64,000 nt of DNA from Clostridium beijerinckii (GTDB lineage Bacteria; Bacillota; Clostridia; Clostridiales; Clostridiaceae): assembly GCF_018223745.1 (NCBI RefSeq), contig NZ_CP073653.1, forward strand, positions 4,116,001 to 4,180,000, read 5' to 3'. Shown here piece after piece: positions 51,378 to 61,841 of the stretch. Every line of letters begins with the position of its first letter. The stretch's first letter is position 1. Both the position numbers and the translations under genes were made by a program. The notes under the pieces were generated by a model, which searched no databases, had not been told where the DNA came from, and saw nothing but the letters and a program-made list of their open reading frames with translations.

Positions 51378-54300
51378 TTACAGATAAGCTATAAATGTTT
51401 CTATTAGTTCTTCATTATTTTTGTTTATATTGCTATCAAAATATAGATCTAATATAGGAATTTTTATTTCTTCTTTATATTTTTCTCTTAATATTTTTAA
51501 TATTGTAGCTGTATTTTCATACATTGAGCTTACAACAATAATCCCATCAACATTTTCTGCTGTTAGCAATTTAGCAAATCTATATCTTCCACTTCCTCCT
51601 GCATAATTTGGAAGCTTATCTTTTAGTATTTCATTAAGACTATCAATATCCTTATTAAATGGAGATTTTTCTTCTAGAATCAAATTAACTTTATTAATAA
51701 TCTTCTTAGCTTCATCTACTAATTTAAAATATTGTTTATTAGTCTTATTTCTCTTATTGCTAAAATCTTTATATAGCATATATAATTCTTCTGCAAATGA
51801 CTGCTTTACAACATCATAATTTTCAATTAGCCTTTTTATGAGATTATTATTTAAATAATCTTTATGCACTACCAAAGATTCTCCCACTATAAGCAGTTTC
51901 TTTTTATTTTCCTTTAATATCTCATTGTTTAGGATTTCTAATTTCTTATCAAAATATGAGTCTGTCATATTATTATTTTTTATTGCTTTAATTAAATCAT
52001 CTAAAGCTTGTTCTTTTTTATTTTCATGTAATCTATTAATTAGATCGCCTATTACCAATGCTTTAAAGAATTCTAGACCAAAATCTTTATCTCCTAAGTA
52101 ATCTTCTATAAATGGCGCTTCGAGATTTAGTTTTCTTCCACATTCTAAGGCTTTATATTGCATAAGCTTCCCATACTGCCCAAAGGTTTCACTTCCTTCA
52201 TCTGTAGGAAGATATAATGTATATTCTTTTTCACTTTCTTTAACTTTACTTATGACCTCTGATATTAAACCAGTTAATGAAAAATATTCTTTTCCTCTTG
52301 AAAATTGCTTTCCAATTTCAATTGTGCTTTCACTTACAGGTTCTAATATTGTAACCTTTGTATTTTTTCTTTCTAAGAAAGCTTTTAGTATATTGCTATA
52401 TGGATACATATATGGAATTATCACTTCATTTTCAGTTTCTATTTCATTCTTAGAGTTTTGAAGTTTATTATCAAATTTAACTTCATTAACCATTCCAAGT
52501 TTTTTACTACAATTACCTTCAGCAGATTCCTCAACTTTATTTTCTAAAAGGCCATTATTATCACAATTTTTAATTGAATTTATAAATGCCTCTACCCTTG
52601 TAATTACTCCAACTTTTGAAGAATGTTCATCTACTTCTATATGCAGATAAGGCTTACTTCCCATTTCCTTTTTAAAATAATGAGTAAGAATTGTATCTGG
52701 TCCGCATCCATGATTAGTAATGTATATTGGATATAAATTTTTATGGTTTCTTATAATTTTTGCTCCAGTTATTATGTGTTGTCCAAAAGGCCAATACATG
52801 TTAGAATATTCTTCTCCTATATTCATTTCAGAAGCTTCAAGATGAGTTAAATGAAGTACTTTATATCCACGTTTTTTCAATTCATTTTCTATACCCATGT
52901 TTAATGCTGGATCAACAATATTATATACTCTGCTTATCATTACAAATACTTTTTCATCTTCACCTATATTCTTTAAAACATCAGATCCAAGTGATTCAAG
53001 ATTTTTCTCATAATCCATAAACTTTTTCATACCAGACATTACTGCTGCCGCTGTTTCTATTTTGTTTTTTCCAAGATCTTTTCCTATGCTTAATAAGGTT
53101 TTAATCATATATTGTTTGCCAAAATTAAATGATAATGTTGGTGATATTAACTTTATATTTTTTTCTTCCAAATTAAACACGCTTTCAATTATCTTTGGTG
53201 AAGTCTGCATATACACACATGCATAATCTTCTCTCACATCTGAACCTGCATGCTTCATAGTGTATAAATGTGGTAGGAATATATAATCAACTTTCCTCTG
53301 TAGAAGCCATGCTACATGTCCATTTATTAATTTAACTGGAAAACATGTTTCTTCAAACGAATATTCCTGGCTAAGGCCTATTATATCTTCATTAGTTGCA
53401 TCTGAAAGTAAAACATTATATCCTAATTTTTTAAATATCTCATTAAACATCGGGAACATTTTATTAAGAAATAGTACTCTTGGTATCCCTATTGTTTTTT
53501 TATTAGCATCCTTATCAGTTATATATCCGTCTAAGAATAATTTTTCACCTTTATTTGAATAATCTACACTACTATTTTGTTTCTTATCTTTCTCGTTATT
53601 CTTTATACTTTCCTTTGTTAAAACTGCTGTTCCTAAAGCGCCTGTAACACTAAAGAATTCTGGAATGATAATTTCTTTATTAAGTAAAGCTCTAAATGCA
53701 TTTACTACTGCTTGATTATGAGCAATTCCACCTTGAAGGAATATTTTATTTCCAATAGGTCTATTTCCAACAACTCTATTTAAATAATTTTTTACTATAG
53801 AGTAAGCAAGTCCAGCTGAAATATTCTCAATACTTTCGCCTTCTCCTATTGCTTTACCTATATTACCTTCAATAAAAACAGTACATCTATCCCCTAAATT
53901 GCAAGGGTTCTCCCCTTCTAAAGCAACCTTTCCAAACTCATTGATACTTATTCCAAGCTTCTTAATTTGCTCTTCTATAAATGCTCCTGTTCCTGCTGCA
54001 CATATTTTATTCATTTCAAAGTCTTTTACTAACTTATTTTCTATACATATATATTTTGAGTCCTGACCACCAATCTCAAATATGGTGTCAACATCACTAC
54101 ATACATTTATAGCTCCTTCTGCTTGAGCTGTAATCTCATTTACAATTAAATCTGCATTAATTAATTTTCCAATATACTCTCTACCAGAACCAGTTGTACC
54201 TATTCCTTTGAATTTAAAGTCTTGTCCTAATCTTTCTCTTAATATATCAAAATATTCAGTAACAACTTCTTTTGGTTTTCCATTAGTTTTTGTATAAATA

Positions 54301-55295
54301 TAATCAATCACGTTGTTAGCTTCATCAATAACAACAAAATTGATACTTGTTGATCCAATATCAACGCCCAAGTAACCTTCTTTTAAATTATTATTTATAC
54401 AAGTATGCTTATTTAAACTATCATTTACTCCGAATTTATCTAATTTTTCAAATAAGCTATTTTTAGGCTTTTCTATAATTAATTTTTCAGAAGAGCTAAG
54501 TTTATTTACATCTATAATTAATCCTTTTTCTTCTGCTATCTTGCAAGCACCAAAACATGTTAATAACTCAAAATTTTCTTCAATTATAATGTCTTGGTCT
54601 TCTAACTTTAATACATCCTTTAGAGCTTTAACTACTCCTTTGTTATGTATTACCCCACCAGAAAGCATGATTGGTTTATTAAGCTTATTTTTCTGAAGAA
54701 CATTTGCTTTATAATTTCTAACAAGTGCATGGCATAATCCTTGCAATATATCCTCTACTTTTACCCCATCCTGCATATGATGTATCATGTCAGTCTTTGA
54801 AAAAACGCTGCATCTTCCAGCTATCCTTGGAATTTCTGTAGCTTTTTCTGTATAAGATGATATATCTTTTATATCTATAGATAATCTTGAAGCCTGCTCT
54901 TCTAAAAAAGAACCTGTACCAGCTGCACAGCTTGTATTCATAAAAAACTTAACATTCTTAACGTCTATATCTGTAATGTATTTTGTTTCTTGCGCACCTA
55001 ATTCAATAATAGATTTAACGCTTTTATTTTTAAATAAAGCTCCTTCAATAAGAGAAATACTGTTATTAATATGATATCTTTTATCTAAATTAATTCTTGA
55101 TGATAAGCTTCCTGTTATCCCAATAACAATATTTGATTCTTTATTAATTACTTTAACCTTCTCAATTAACTCACTATAATATTTATTTATATTTCCTTTA
55201 TGAAATATATAATTACTTTCAATTAAATTATCATTACCATCTAAGTAAACATACTTAAGAGTTGAATAACCAATGTCTATTCCTAACTTATTCAT
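51378..55295 (-). CDS. 2-hydroxyacyl-CoA dehydratase activase/component fusion (1305 residues)
   Basis: It contains two ASKHA activase domains in tandem: residues 1-250 (GIDIGYSTLK, ELGAQETKY, SCAAGTGSFLEEQ, AGRCSVFSKTD) and about 305-560 (GVDIGSTSINF, EIGGQDSKY, CAAGTGAFIEEQ, GDRCTVFIEGN). Each keeps both Cys that hold a shared 4Fe-4S cluster in HgdC-type activators. A DUF2229 domain (about 605-810, IGIPRVLFLNKMFPMF, EETCFPVKLINGHV) and a HgdB-like part to the end follow. Such proteins use ATP to push electrons to dehydratases. AAGGAGGGG precedes the ATG. No dehydratase gene is adjacent. Confidence 0.93.
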   Translation of the reverse strand: MNKLGIDIGYSTLKYVYLDGNDNLIESNYIFHKGNINKYYSELIEKVKVINKESNIVIGITGSLSSRINLDKRYHINNSISLIEGALFKNKSVKSIIELGAQETKYITDIDVKNVKFFMNTSCAAGTGSFLEEQASRLSIDIKDISSYTEKATEIPRIAGRCSVFSKTDMIHHMQDGVKVEDILQGLCHALVRNYKANVLQKNKLNKPIMLSGGVIHNKGVVKALKDVLKLEDQDIIIEENFELLTCFGACKIAEEKGLIIDVNKLSSSEKLIIEKPKNSLFEKLDKFGVNDSLNKHTCINNNLKEGYLGVDIGSTSINFVVIDEANNVIDYIYTKTNGKPKEVVTEYFDILRERLGQDFKFKGIGTTGSGREYIGKLINADLIVNEITAQAEGAINVCSDVDTIFEIGGQDSKYICIENKLVKDFEMNKICAAGTGAFIEEQIKKLGISINEFGKVALEGENPCNLGDRCTVFIEGNIGKAIGEGESIENISAGLAYSIVKNYLNRVVGNRPIGNKIFLQGGIAHNQAVVNAFRALLNKEIIIPEFFSVTGALGTAVLTKESIKNNEKDKKQNSSVDYSNKGEKLFLDGYITDKDANKKTIGIPRVLFLNKMFPMFNEIFKKLGYNVLLSDATNEDIIGLSQEYSFEETCFPVKLINGHVAWLLQRKVDYIFLPHLYTMKHAGSDVREDYACVYMQTSPKIIESVFNLEEKNIKLISPTLSFNFGKQYMIKTLLSIGKDLGKNKIETAAAVMSGMKKFMDYEKNLESLGSDVLKNIGEDEKVFVMISRVYNIVDPALNMGIENELKKRGYKVLHLTHLEASEMNIGEEYSNMYWPFGQHIITGAKIIRNHKNLYPIYITNHGCGPDTILTHYFKKEMGSKPYLHIEVDEHSSKVGVITRVEAFINSIKNCDNNGLLENKVEESAEGNCSKKLGMVNEVKFDNKLQNSKNEIETENEVIIPYMYPYSNILKAFLERKNTKVTILEPVSESTIEIGKQFSRGKEYFSLTGLISEVISKVKESEKEYTLYLPTDEGSETFGQYGKLMQYKALECGRKLNLEAPFIEDYLGDKDFGLEFFKALVIGDLINRLHENKKEQALDDLIKAIKNNNMTDSYFDKKLEILNNEILKENKKKLLIVGESLVVHKDYLNNNLIKRLIENYDVVKQSFAEELYMLYKDFSNKRNKTNKQYFKLVDEAKKIINKVNLILEEKSPFNKDIDSLNEILKDKLPNYAGGSGRYRFAKLLTAENVDGIIVVSSMYENTATILKILREKYKEEIKIPILDLYFDSNINKNNEELIETFIAYL

Positions 55296-55656
55296 ATCGC
55301 CCCTCCTTTGAAATTCATTCTCATTTACTTCTTATAAGTATTATATTATACTTTCACTATAGACTCCGTATCATATGATACGTTTTAAAAGAAATTTATG
55401 AGGTATCTAATGTCATATTTAGATAATTTAAATATTTCATGTGCTTCTGAAGTCCAAATGACTGAGGTTTTTATAAACTAAAATACCCTATAGAGTTGAC
55501 TTTTTTATCGTCTATTCTATAGGATACAATCTAATTATCTTATGATCCATCCGTTATTAAAAATAAAGTTTACACTATATCTTTCGATCTGAAGTATTGC
55601 TCGATCTTTTCATCAATTAAACAAAAATTACAGGAATGTGCGATTTTAAATTTCAT
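55296..55656. other. Intergenic, no gene; one weak hairpin
   Basis: CCTATAGA and TCTATAGG with flanking pairs form a hairpin at about 55488-55526. A short leftward frame near 55560-55610 is not convincing. Confidence 0.35.
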
Positions 55657-55678
55657 ATTTTTAGTTAAGACTAAAAAT
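55657..55678. terminator. Palindrome after the BBE oxidase gene
   Basis: ATTTTTAGT and ACTAAAAAT with 4-base loop. It lies 50 bases after the stop codon; with no strong T run its terminator role is uncertain. Confidence 0.45.
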
Positions 55679-55726
55679 AAATTATACAGATTAATCAATA
55701 GTTAGCTACAGCAATGGATTATGCTG

Positions 55727-57097
55727 CTATCTTTCATTTCTATGATCATAATCACAATTACGAGCTGGTGGAATACTCTGTATGAAGTTAAAAACATTTT
55801 CCGGATCATATTTAGCTTTAATTCTCCTAAGTCTAGCAAAATTATCACCATAATATTCATGACCGTAATCTTTTATACATAAATCTGGTACATTTACATA
55901 TGATCCTGTTATATACGGCTGCAACCTTGCACGTGTCTTCTCAACAAGCATAATATTCTCTCGTGCTTCACCTTTTTCAATCCATGAAGCATCCCATTCC
56001 AAATAATATTTAGTATTTCGCCAGAAAAAGGCTGTATCCTTCGGATTTACACTATTCATAGCGCCTCCAGAGTTAAGGAAAAAGAAATTAGATTCGCTTC
56101 CTTTTGCCTTTTCTAAGAAGCTTCTTATCGCTTCAATTCCTTCTTCAGGCAGAGTTTGCTCAACCCAGGCAGATGACCACGTACTCTTCTGTTCATCGAA
56201 GAAAGGTTCATTTGGAGCCCAGAAATCTATTGCCTCACTTAGTGTAACCCCATCAATAACTACCTTTAAAGGACATCCTACTTCTATCAAAGGTCTTATT
56301 AATTTCTTCAGTTCTGCTTTAGTCCCAAGGAATAATCCCTGCGAACGGAGAAGACCATTTGTTTTCGAATATATCTCCAATATAGTACCAAGTCTTACAT
56401 CTACAAATGGAGACCACCTTTGCCATGCATCAATAACTTCCTCTAATTGCTCCCAAGGCCAAATTATTTGAAATATCCCAACTTCAGCAGGAGCACGACG
56501 TATTCTAAATGTGTATGAGGTTATAATACCGAAGTTACCTCCTCCACCTCCACGAATAGCCCATAGTAAGTCTGGGTTTTCTTTTTCGCTAACGTGCATA
56601 ATCTCACCATCAGCATTAACTATAGTGGCAGCTAAAATATTATCTGAAATCACTCCTGCTGTTCGTTGTATAGCCGTAATTCCTCCACCAGTACTTATTC
56701 CGCCTATACCAACAGTAGAACTATCTCCAAAAGGAGCAAGGAAACCTTCCTTTGCCAGCATCCTCACAAGAACACCAACGCGTATTCCCGCTTCAACTGT
56801 GGCAATTAAATTTGCTTTATCCACCTTTACTCTTTTCATTAGACCAGTATCTATTACAATTCCACCATTTGTTTGTGAAAAATCTTTTGCTAGAGCATGC
56901 CTGCCGCTTCGCATCCTAATTGGTACATCATTCTCACGGGCCCATTTGACTGCATTTTCTACATCCTTATTATCCCTTGCAAAAACAAATACACTAGGAA
57001 ATGCGTTAGTGAACGGATTCCAGTTCATTCGTGCTTCCCTATATTCAGGATCATTTGGACGGATCACCTTTCCAGTTAATTTTGTTTTGCATTTCAT
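55727..57097 (-). CDS. FAD-linked oxidase, BBE (berberine bridge enzyme-like) family
   Basis: A 456-residue flavoprotein. The FAD-4 domain (about 30-200) holds RMRSGRHALAKDFSQTNGG, whose His should bind FAD covalently. In the second covalent site GGISTGGG stands where bicovalent enzymes have a Cys, so linkage is probably single. LLWAIRGGGGGNFGIITSY is a family mark. The BBE tail is near the end (YYGDNFARLRRIKAKYDPENVFNFIQSIPP). It oxidises an unknown alcohol or sugar. GAGGGTGA precedes the ATG. Its GC content seems somewhat above that of neighbours, hinting at transfer. Confidence 0.9.
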   Translation of the reverse strand: MKCKTKLTGKVIRPNDPEYREARMNWNPFTNAFPSVFVFARDNKDVENAVKWARENDVPIRMRSGRHALAKDFSQTNGGIVIDTGLMKRVKVDKANLIATVEAGIRVGVLVRMLAKEGFLAPFGDSSTVGIGGISTGGGITAIQRTAGVISDNILAATIVNADGEIMHVSEKENPDLLWAIRGGGGGNFGIITSYTFRIRRAPAEVGIFQIIWPWEQLEEVIDAWQRWSPFVDVRLGTILEIYSKTNGLLRSQGLFLGTKAELKKLIRPLIEVGCPLKVVIDGVTLSEAIDFWAPNEPFFDEQKSTWSSAWVEQTLPEEGIEAIRSFLEKAKGSESNFFFLNSGGAMNSVNPKDTAFFWRNTKYYLEWDASWIEKGEARENIMLVEKTRARLQPYITGSYVNVPDLCIKDYGHEYYGDNFARLRRIKAKYDPENVFNFIQSIPPARNCDYDHRNER

Positions 57098-57530
57098 ATA
57101 GTCACCCTCTTTTGTAAATTAGCCTTATATAAAAACAATGTATTTTTTTACACAAAGCTTGTTATATTTTATAATATGAACTTTTATATAATTAGTACCA
57201 TCTTTTGACTTTACATCTAACATAATGATACAAGAATGATACAAGTTTTTGCTTAGACTACTGTGGATTAAGAAGACAAGTACGCTCATATTTTTCCCTA
57301 TACTTTTTCACAAAAAGAAGTATACAATTTTCATTAATATGTAATTCAACATGTGACTTTTTCAGATTCATCCTGATATAAGATTAGTCTTTTAAATTCC
57401 CTACCAAGTAAATATTTCTTTATTCTCTTTTAAAAGGCAACCTTCCAAATAAGACTTTCTCATAATTAATCCCCTAAGGAACCCCAATGATCACATGATT
57501 GTCCAGCGATATAATTTTCTAGATAATAAT
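57098..57530. other. Intergenic, nothing recognised
   Basis: It likely holds the promoter of the leftward BBE gene. No small gene or repeat found. Confidence 0.35.
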
Positions 57531-57570
57531 AAATCCTCGACAATACTACAATTAATATTGTCGAGGATTT
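57531..57570 (-). terminator. Terminator of the siderophore ABC operon
   Basis: AAATCCTCGACAATA and TATTGTCGAGGATTT, a perfect 15-bp stem with 10-base loop, directly at the end of the ATPase gene. Confidence 0.88.
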
Positions 57571-57572
57571 GT

Positions 57573-58376
57573 TTAATTAACATGATGTCTTCCTCTTGGG
57601 ACTATAAAAGGTGAATTAGATACTGGATCTTGTATTACCACACAATCTAGTCCAAATACTTTATTGATTAATTCCGAAGTTATAACCTTTGATGGTTCAC
57701 CTTTCCCAATTAATTTTCCCTTTCGAAGAGCAAATATATAATCTGCATATCTGGCAGATAAATTTATATCATGAAGTACCATTACGATAGTAGTTCCTCT
57801 TTTGCGGTTTAGATCCGTCAATAAATCAAGGATTTCTACTTGATAAGCAATATCAAGATATGTGGTTGGTTCATCTAAAAGAAGTATATCGGTCTGCTGA
57901 GCTAGTGCCATAGCTATCCAAACCCTTTGTCGCTGCCCGCCAGATAGTTCATCTACACTACGATTAGCAAGCTCTGTTATTCCCATTATTTCAAGTGCCT
58001 CTTCTACTGCATCAAAATCAGTTTGATCCATACTTCTTAAGAATGCTTGATATGGAAATCTACCTCTTGAAACTAAATCCCAGACCGTTATCCCTTCTGG
58101 AACTACTGGTGATTGTGGAAGTAAACCTAAAACTTGTGCCAATTTTTTAGAAGGCATTGAAGTTATTTTTTTGCCGTCAATTACAACATCTCCTGAAATT
58201 GGCTTTATAAGCCTTGCAAGTGTTTTTAGCAAAGTTGATTTACCACATGCATTTGCTCCAATAATAACACTGATTTTATTACTTGGAATAGTTATATCAA
58301 TTCCATCAACTATAATCTTTTTTTCATACCCAGTTACTAAGTTTTTTGCTTCAAGCAATTGTTGTTTTTCATTCAT
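57573..58376 (-). CDS. Siderophore ABC transporter ATP-binding protein, FecE/FepC type
   Basis: A 267-residue ATPase with Walker A GANACGKST, Q-loop LLPQSPVVPEG, signature LSGGQRQRVW, Walker B ILLLDEPTTYLD and His-loop VLHDINLSARY. These, and the FecE-like C-terminus with VFGLDCVVIQDP, are typical of iron-siderophore importers. It is last in a four-gene operon with one-base overlap to the permease gene. Confidence 0.94.
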   Translation of the reverse strand: MNEKQQLLEAKNLVTGYEKKIIVDGIDITIPSNKISVIIGANACGKSTLLKTLARLIKPISGDVVIDGKKITSMPSKKLAQVLGLLPQSPVVPEGITVWDLVSRGRFPYQAFLRSMDQTDFDAVEEALEIMGITELANRSVDELSGGQRQRVWIAMALAQQTDILLLDEPTTYLDIAYQVEILDLLTDLNRKRGTTIVMVLHDINLSARYADYIFALRKGKLIGKGEPSKVITSELINKVFGLDCVVIQDPVSNSPFIVPRGRHHVN

Positions 58377-59407
58377 TATGCTTGCCCCCTTCTGTTTATA
58401 GTTATTAGAAGCAGCAGCATATATGGTGCTCCTAAAATTCCTGTAATTACACCTACAGGAAATCTTGTACTAAATACAAACTGGCCAATCATATCTGCTC
58501 CAAGTACTAATAATGCTCCAACTAAACCTGATGCTAAAACATTTGGCGCTCCTAGTCCAACAAGTCTTGCTGAAATTGGACCTGATAAAAATGCAACAAA
58601 GGCTATAGGCCCTGTAATAGCAGTTGCAAAAGCAATTAAAAATACTGAACTTAATATCAATGCTATTCTTATTAAATTTATTTTAATCCCAAGTATTGTT
58701 GCAAATTCATCTCCTAATTCTAATATTTGAAGGTGATTAGTTAAACATAAAATAATAACTCCAAATATAATAACGACCACAAGTAAGCCTGGGACATCTT
58801 TCATACTCATCCCATTTAAGCTTCCATTTAACCATGTGAGTGCTTTTGAAACATCATGTTCTGAAGCCTTAACTAGCAAAAATGATATAAGGGCATTTAA
58901 CATTGCTTGCATTCCAATTCCTATAAGTATTAATCTGCCGCCTGAAAATCCTGTGCCTTTAGAGAAAATATATATAAGTGTTGAAACTAAGATTCCAGAA
59001 ATTACAGCTGCTATAGAAACACTGCTTCCACTCATATGAAGAACTAATATACAAAACACTGCTGCAATACTAGCCCCTGAACTTATTCCTATAATATCAG
59101 GACTAGCTAGCGGATTTCTAAGCATAGTTTGAAATGTGTTTCCTGCAATTCCAAAGGCTAACCCTGCTAAAAGTCCACAGAGCATTCTTGGTAAACGCAA
59201 GGTTCCTATAGTAAATGTAGCTCCTTGTATCTCTTCCCCACTAAGCACTCTTATAACTGTACTTAATGAATAATTAGTTTTACCATATAAAAGCATAACT
59301 CCGCAAAGACTTATTGTTAAAGCAAAGAGAATTATATTAACGCTAATCATGCGTTTTTTTCTTTTTATATAACCTTCTTTTATCATAGAGTGAGTAGTTT
59401 TTATCAT
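58376..59407 (-). CDS. Siderophore ABC transporter permease, FecD/FepG type
   Basis: A 343-residue FecCD permease with about ten helices. RNPLASPDIIGISSGASIAAVF, ITGPIAFVAFLSGPISARLVG and FPVGVITGILGAPYMLLLL are family motifs. It pairs with the FecC-type permease encoded just before it; the genes overlap by four bases (ATGA). Confidence 0.94.
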   Translation of the reverse strand: MIKTTHSMIKEGYIKRKKRMISVNIILFALTISLCGVMLLYGKTNYSLSTVIRVLSGEEIQGATFTIGTLRLPRMLCGLLAGLAFGIAGNTFQTMLRNPLASPDIIGISSGASIAAVFCILVLHMSGSSVSIAAVISGILVSTLIYIFSKGTGFSGGRLILIGIGMQAMLNALISFLLVKASEHDVSKALTWLNGSLNGMSMKDVPGLLVVVIIFGVIILCLTNHLQILELGDEFATILGIKINLIRIALILSSVFLIAFATAITGPIAFVAFLSGPISARLVGLGAPNVLASGLVGALLVLGADMIGQFVFSTRFPVGVITGILGAPYMLLLLITINRRGQA

Positions 59408-60402
59408 ATAGCCCTCACCTTCGCTTTTCTTGCAATGATAATAAGAATTGGAGCTCCTAAAAATGCAGTAATAATTCCCACCTGAAGTTCACCAGGACTT
59501 CCAATTACTCTTCCCAAAACATCTGAAATTGTTAAAAGCACCGCTCCTCCAATAGCCGACATTGGAACTAAACCTCTTAAATTTGAGCCAAAAATGAGAC
59601 GTATACTGTGAGGAATCATTAAACCTACAAATCCTATAGGTCCTGCAATAGCTGTTGTTGCACCACATAGTATAACCCCTGCAATTGCACATATAATCCT
59701 AATAATTCCTATATTTACTCCAAGACCAGTTGCAACCTCGTCTCCTAAAGCTAAAATATCCAATGCTGGTGCTGATATTATGCTTATTATTAATCCAATT
59801 ATTAAAAATGGTAACATTAAGTCAATACTCTCCCAAGTTGCACCACTTACACTTCCGACCTGCCAAAATCTATATGCATCTATAACCTCACTTCTAGGAA
59901 GTATTATTACACTTACTAAAGAGGTTAAAACTGCACTAGTAGCTGAGCCTGCCAAAGCAAGTTTTATTGGTGTCATACCTCCGCTGCCAATGGAAGCTAT
60001 AGTATAAACAAATATTGATGTGATTCCTGCTCCAACTAGTGCAATCCAGATATACTCGTTAGCTGAATTTATATTAAAAAATGCTATTCCAATTACAACA
60101 AATAAAGATGCACCTGTATTAACTCCTAAAATGCTTGGGTCTGCTATTGGATTTCTAGTGATTGATTGCATAAGAGCTCCAGATATTCCAAGAGAAGCTC
60201 CTGCCATAATGCTAAAAATTGTTCTTGGAATACGTTCTCGAACAACTAATGCAGCAAAAGACGTATCGTCACTATTTAATAAATCATTTATTGCTTGGCT
60301 AATTCCTATATTTTTTGACCCAAATGCCAGTGATATTACTACACATATACCTAGTAAAAAAATACTACCTAAATATATTCCTACTGTCTTTCTAAATCTC
60401 AT
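59404..60402 (-). CDS. Siderophore ABC transporter permease, FecC/FepD type
   Basis: A 332-residue FecCD permease: RNPIADPSILGVNTGASLFVV, the coupling loop AGPIGFVGLMIPHSIRLIFG and ELQVGIITAFLGAPILI. It forms the heterodimeric channel with the FecD-type partner. Its ATG overlaps the stop of the binding-protein gene (TAATG). Confidence 0.94.
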   Translation of the reverse strand: MRFRKTVGIYLGSIFLLGICVVISLAFGSKNIGISQAINDLLNSDDTSFAALVVRERIPRTIFSIMAGASLGISGALMQSITRNPIADPSILGVNTGASLFVVIGIAFFNINSANEYIWIALVGAGITSIFVYTIASIGSGGMTPIKLALAGSATSAVLTSLVSVIILPRSEVIDAYRFWQVGSVSGATWESIDLMLPFLIIGLIISIISAPALDILALGDEVATGLGVNIGIIRIICAIAGVILCGATTAIAGPIGFVGLMIPHSIRLIFGSNLRGLVPMSAIGGAVLLTISDVLGRVIGSPGELQVGIITAFLGAPILIIIARKAKVRAI

Positions 60403-61427
60403 TATGCTTTATCTGCTGCCTCTCCAATTATTTTTAGATATTCACCTATTGTTGCTTGAATTGATAAGGCAGTAGGAGTACAAGATGCTGCAAGTGCTGA
60501 TCCATCTTCTATTACGGCAACTGATCCTCTTTTTATTGCTGGAACTGTTCCAAGTAGAGCATCTGATTGCAATTGTTTTACTAACGTGTCATTTCCATAA
60601 GTTACTATTACATCTACATCTGTTAATTTATCAATATTTTCTGAACTAATTTCAAGAGCAAAACTATCTGAAGTCTGGGCTAGCTTTTTAACACTCTCTG
60701 GTAATTCTAATCCTAAATCAGTTAAATATGCTGCTCGAGGATCTGATGGAAGATATATATAAAATTTACCTAGGTCAGCTGGATTAAAGTAACAAAAAAC
60801 AGCCTTTTTGCCTTTAAGTTTAGGATACTCACTAGTTTTTTCTGTTATTTGCTTTTCCAAATCTGAAACCAATTTGTCTCCTTCATCTTTTTTACCCATT
60901 GCAGTTGAATTAATTGATATTTGATCACGCCAATATGTTTGCCAAGGAAGTTTAGGATATGCTACAACAGGAGCAATTTTACTTAATAAATCATATTCTT
61001 CTTGTGTTATTCCTGAATATGCAGCTAATATAACATCTGGCTTAGCATTACTGATAGCTTCATAGTCTAAACCATCTACATCGTCAAAAGTAACAGGTTT
61101 GTCCACGCCTAACTCTTTATATTTTTCTGCTGTCCATGGTAATAAACCATTTTCATCTGCTTTTCCATAGTTAGCTTTAGATACACCTGCTGGTACAACT
61201 CCTAATGCTAATGGTACGTCCTGATTTCCCCAAGAAATTGTAACGACCTTTTCTGGCTGTTTTTCAATTACTGTTTCACCAAAAGCATGTTTAATAGTAA
61301 GTGGATACGTTACAGTCGCACTTTGTCCCACATTAGATTTATCTTCATTTTTAGCCGCTCCACTTGAGCATCCCGTTATTAATAAAGTACAAGCAAGAAT
61401 AATCGTAGTTATTCCTTTTAATTTCAT
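60402..61427 (-). CDS. Siderophore-binding lipoprotein, FecB/FhuD type
   Basis: A 341-residue lipoprotein: signal with lipobox LITGC (Cys about 20), a short linker, then a periplasmic-binding fold with HAFGETVIEKQPEKVVTISWGNQDVPLALGVVPAG, YEAISNAKPDVILAAYSGI and CTPTALSIQATIGEYL. It captures ferric siderophores for the permease pair downstream. AGGAGG precedes the ATG. A Fur-like box lies 64 bases upstream. Confidence 0.94.
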   Translation of the reverse strand: MKLKGITTIILACTLLITGCSSGAAKNEDKSNVGQSATVTYPLTIKHAFGETVIEKQPEKVVTISWGNQDVPLALGVVPAGVSKANYGKADENGLLPWTAEKYKELGVDKPVTFDDVDGLDYEAISNAKPDVILAAYSGITQEEYDLLSKIAPVVAYPKLPWQTYWRDQISINSTAMGKKDEGDKLVSDLEKQITEKTSEYPKLKGKKAVFCYFNPADLGKFYIYLPSDPRAAYLTDLGLELPESVKKLAQTSDSFALEISSENIDKLTDVDVIVTYGNDTLVKQLQSDALLGTVPAIKRGSVAVIEDGSALAASCTPTALSIQATIGEYLKIIGEAADKA

Positions 61428-61490
61428 GATAATCCTCCTAATTGTTATGTATTTTATTGAATTAATATTTATTTGATTTTTATATTCAAA

Positions 61491-61505
61491 TGATAATGTT
61501 TTTCA
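61491..61505. promoter_or_regulatory. Fur-like box upstream of the siderophore operon
   Basis: TGATAATGTTTTTCA: one half fits TGATAAT exactly, and the other (TTTTTCA) fits ATTATCA at five of seven. Iron-bound Fur would repress the operon. 61428-61490 holds no gene. Confidence 0.6.
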
Positions 61506-61680
61506 TTTGCTGTCGGTATTTATTTTATATTCATCAGTAAAATTTGTCAACCTTACATTAGGGGACATTATCTTGAAATTTGTGGTAATACTTATTAAAT
61601 AAAATTATTTCCATTATATTTTTTGAAGATCTTGCCTTCATAAGGAGTTCCTAAAAAACAAAAAAATATTTATGATAAAT

Positions 61681-61721
61681 CCTTGTTATAATTGCGTTTC
61701 TAAATAGCAATTATAACAAGG
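61681..61721. other. Perfect 15-bp hairpin with 11-base loop
   Basis: CCTTGTTATAATTGC and GCAATTATAACAAGG. Without T runs it is not a usual terminator. It lies between the siderophore operon and the sugar symporter gene; the remaining bases to 61841 hold no gene. Confidence 0.5.
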
Positions 61722-61841
61722 GTCTATACATAAATATTTCAAAACAAAATTACATAAAATTAACTATTAATGCACAAGTTCTTTAAGCAAGAAAACTTAT
61801 TTTTTGACTTAACTAAATCTCGCTTTAAGACATTTGATAAA

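Noticed and set aside
55560..55610. Short leftward frame LIDEKIEQYFRSKDIV
   Set aside because: Fewer than 20 codons, with no start or ribosome site; it could be a relic but cannot be supported.
56511..57101. 196-codon open frame opposite the BBE oxidase gene
   Set aside because: Antisense shadow of a gene with clear FAD-binding motifs.
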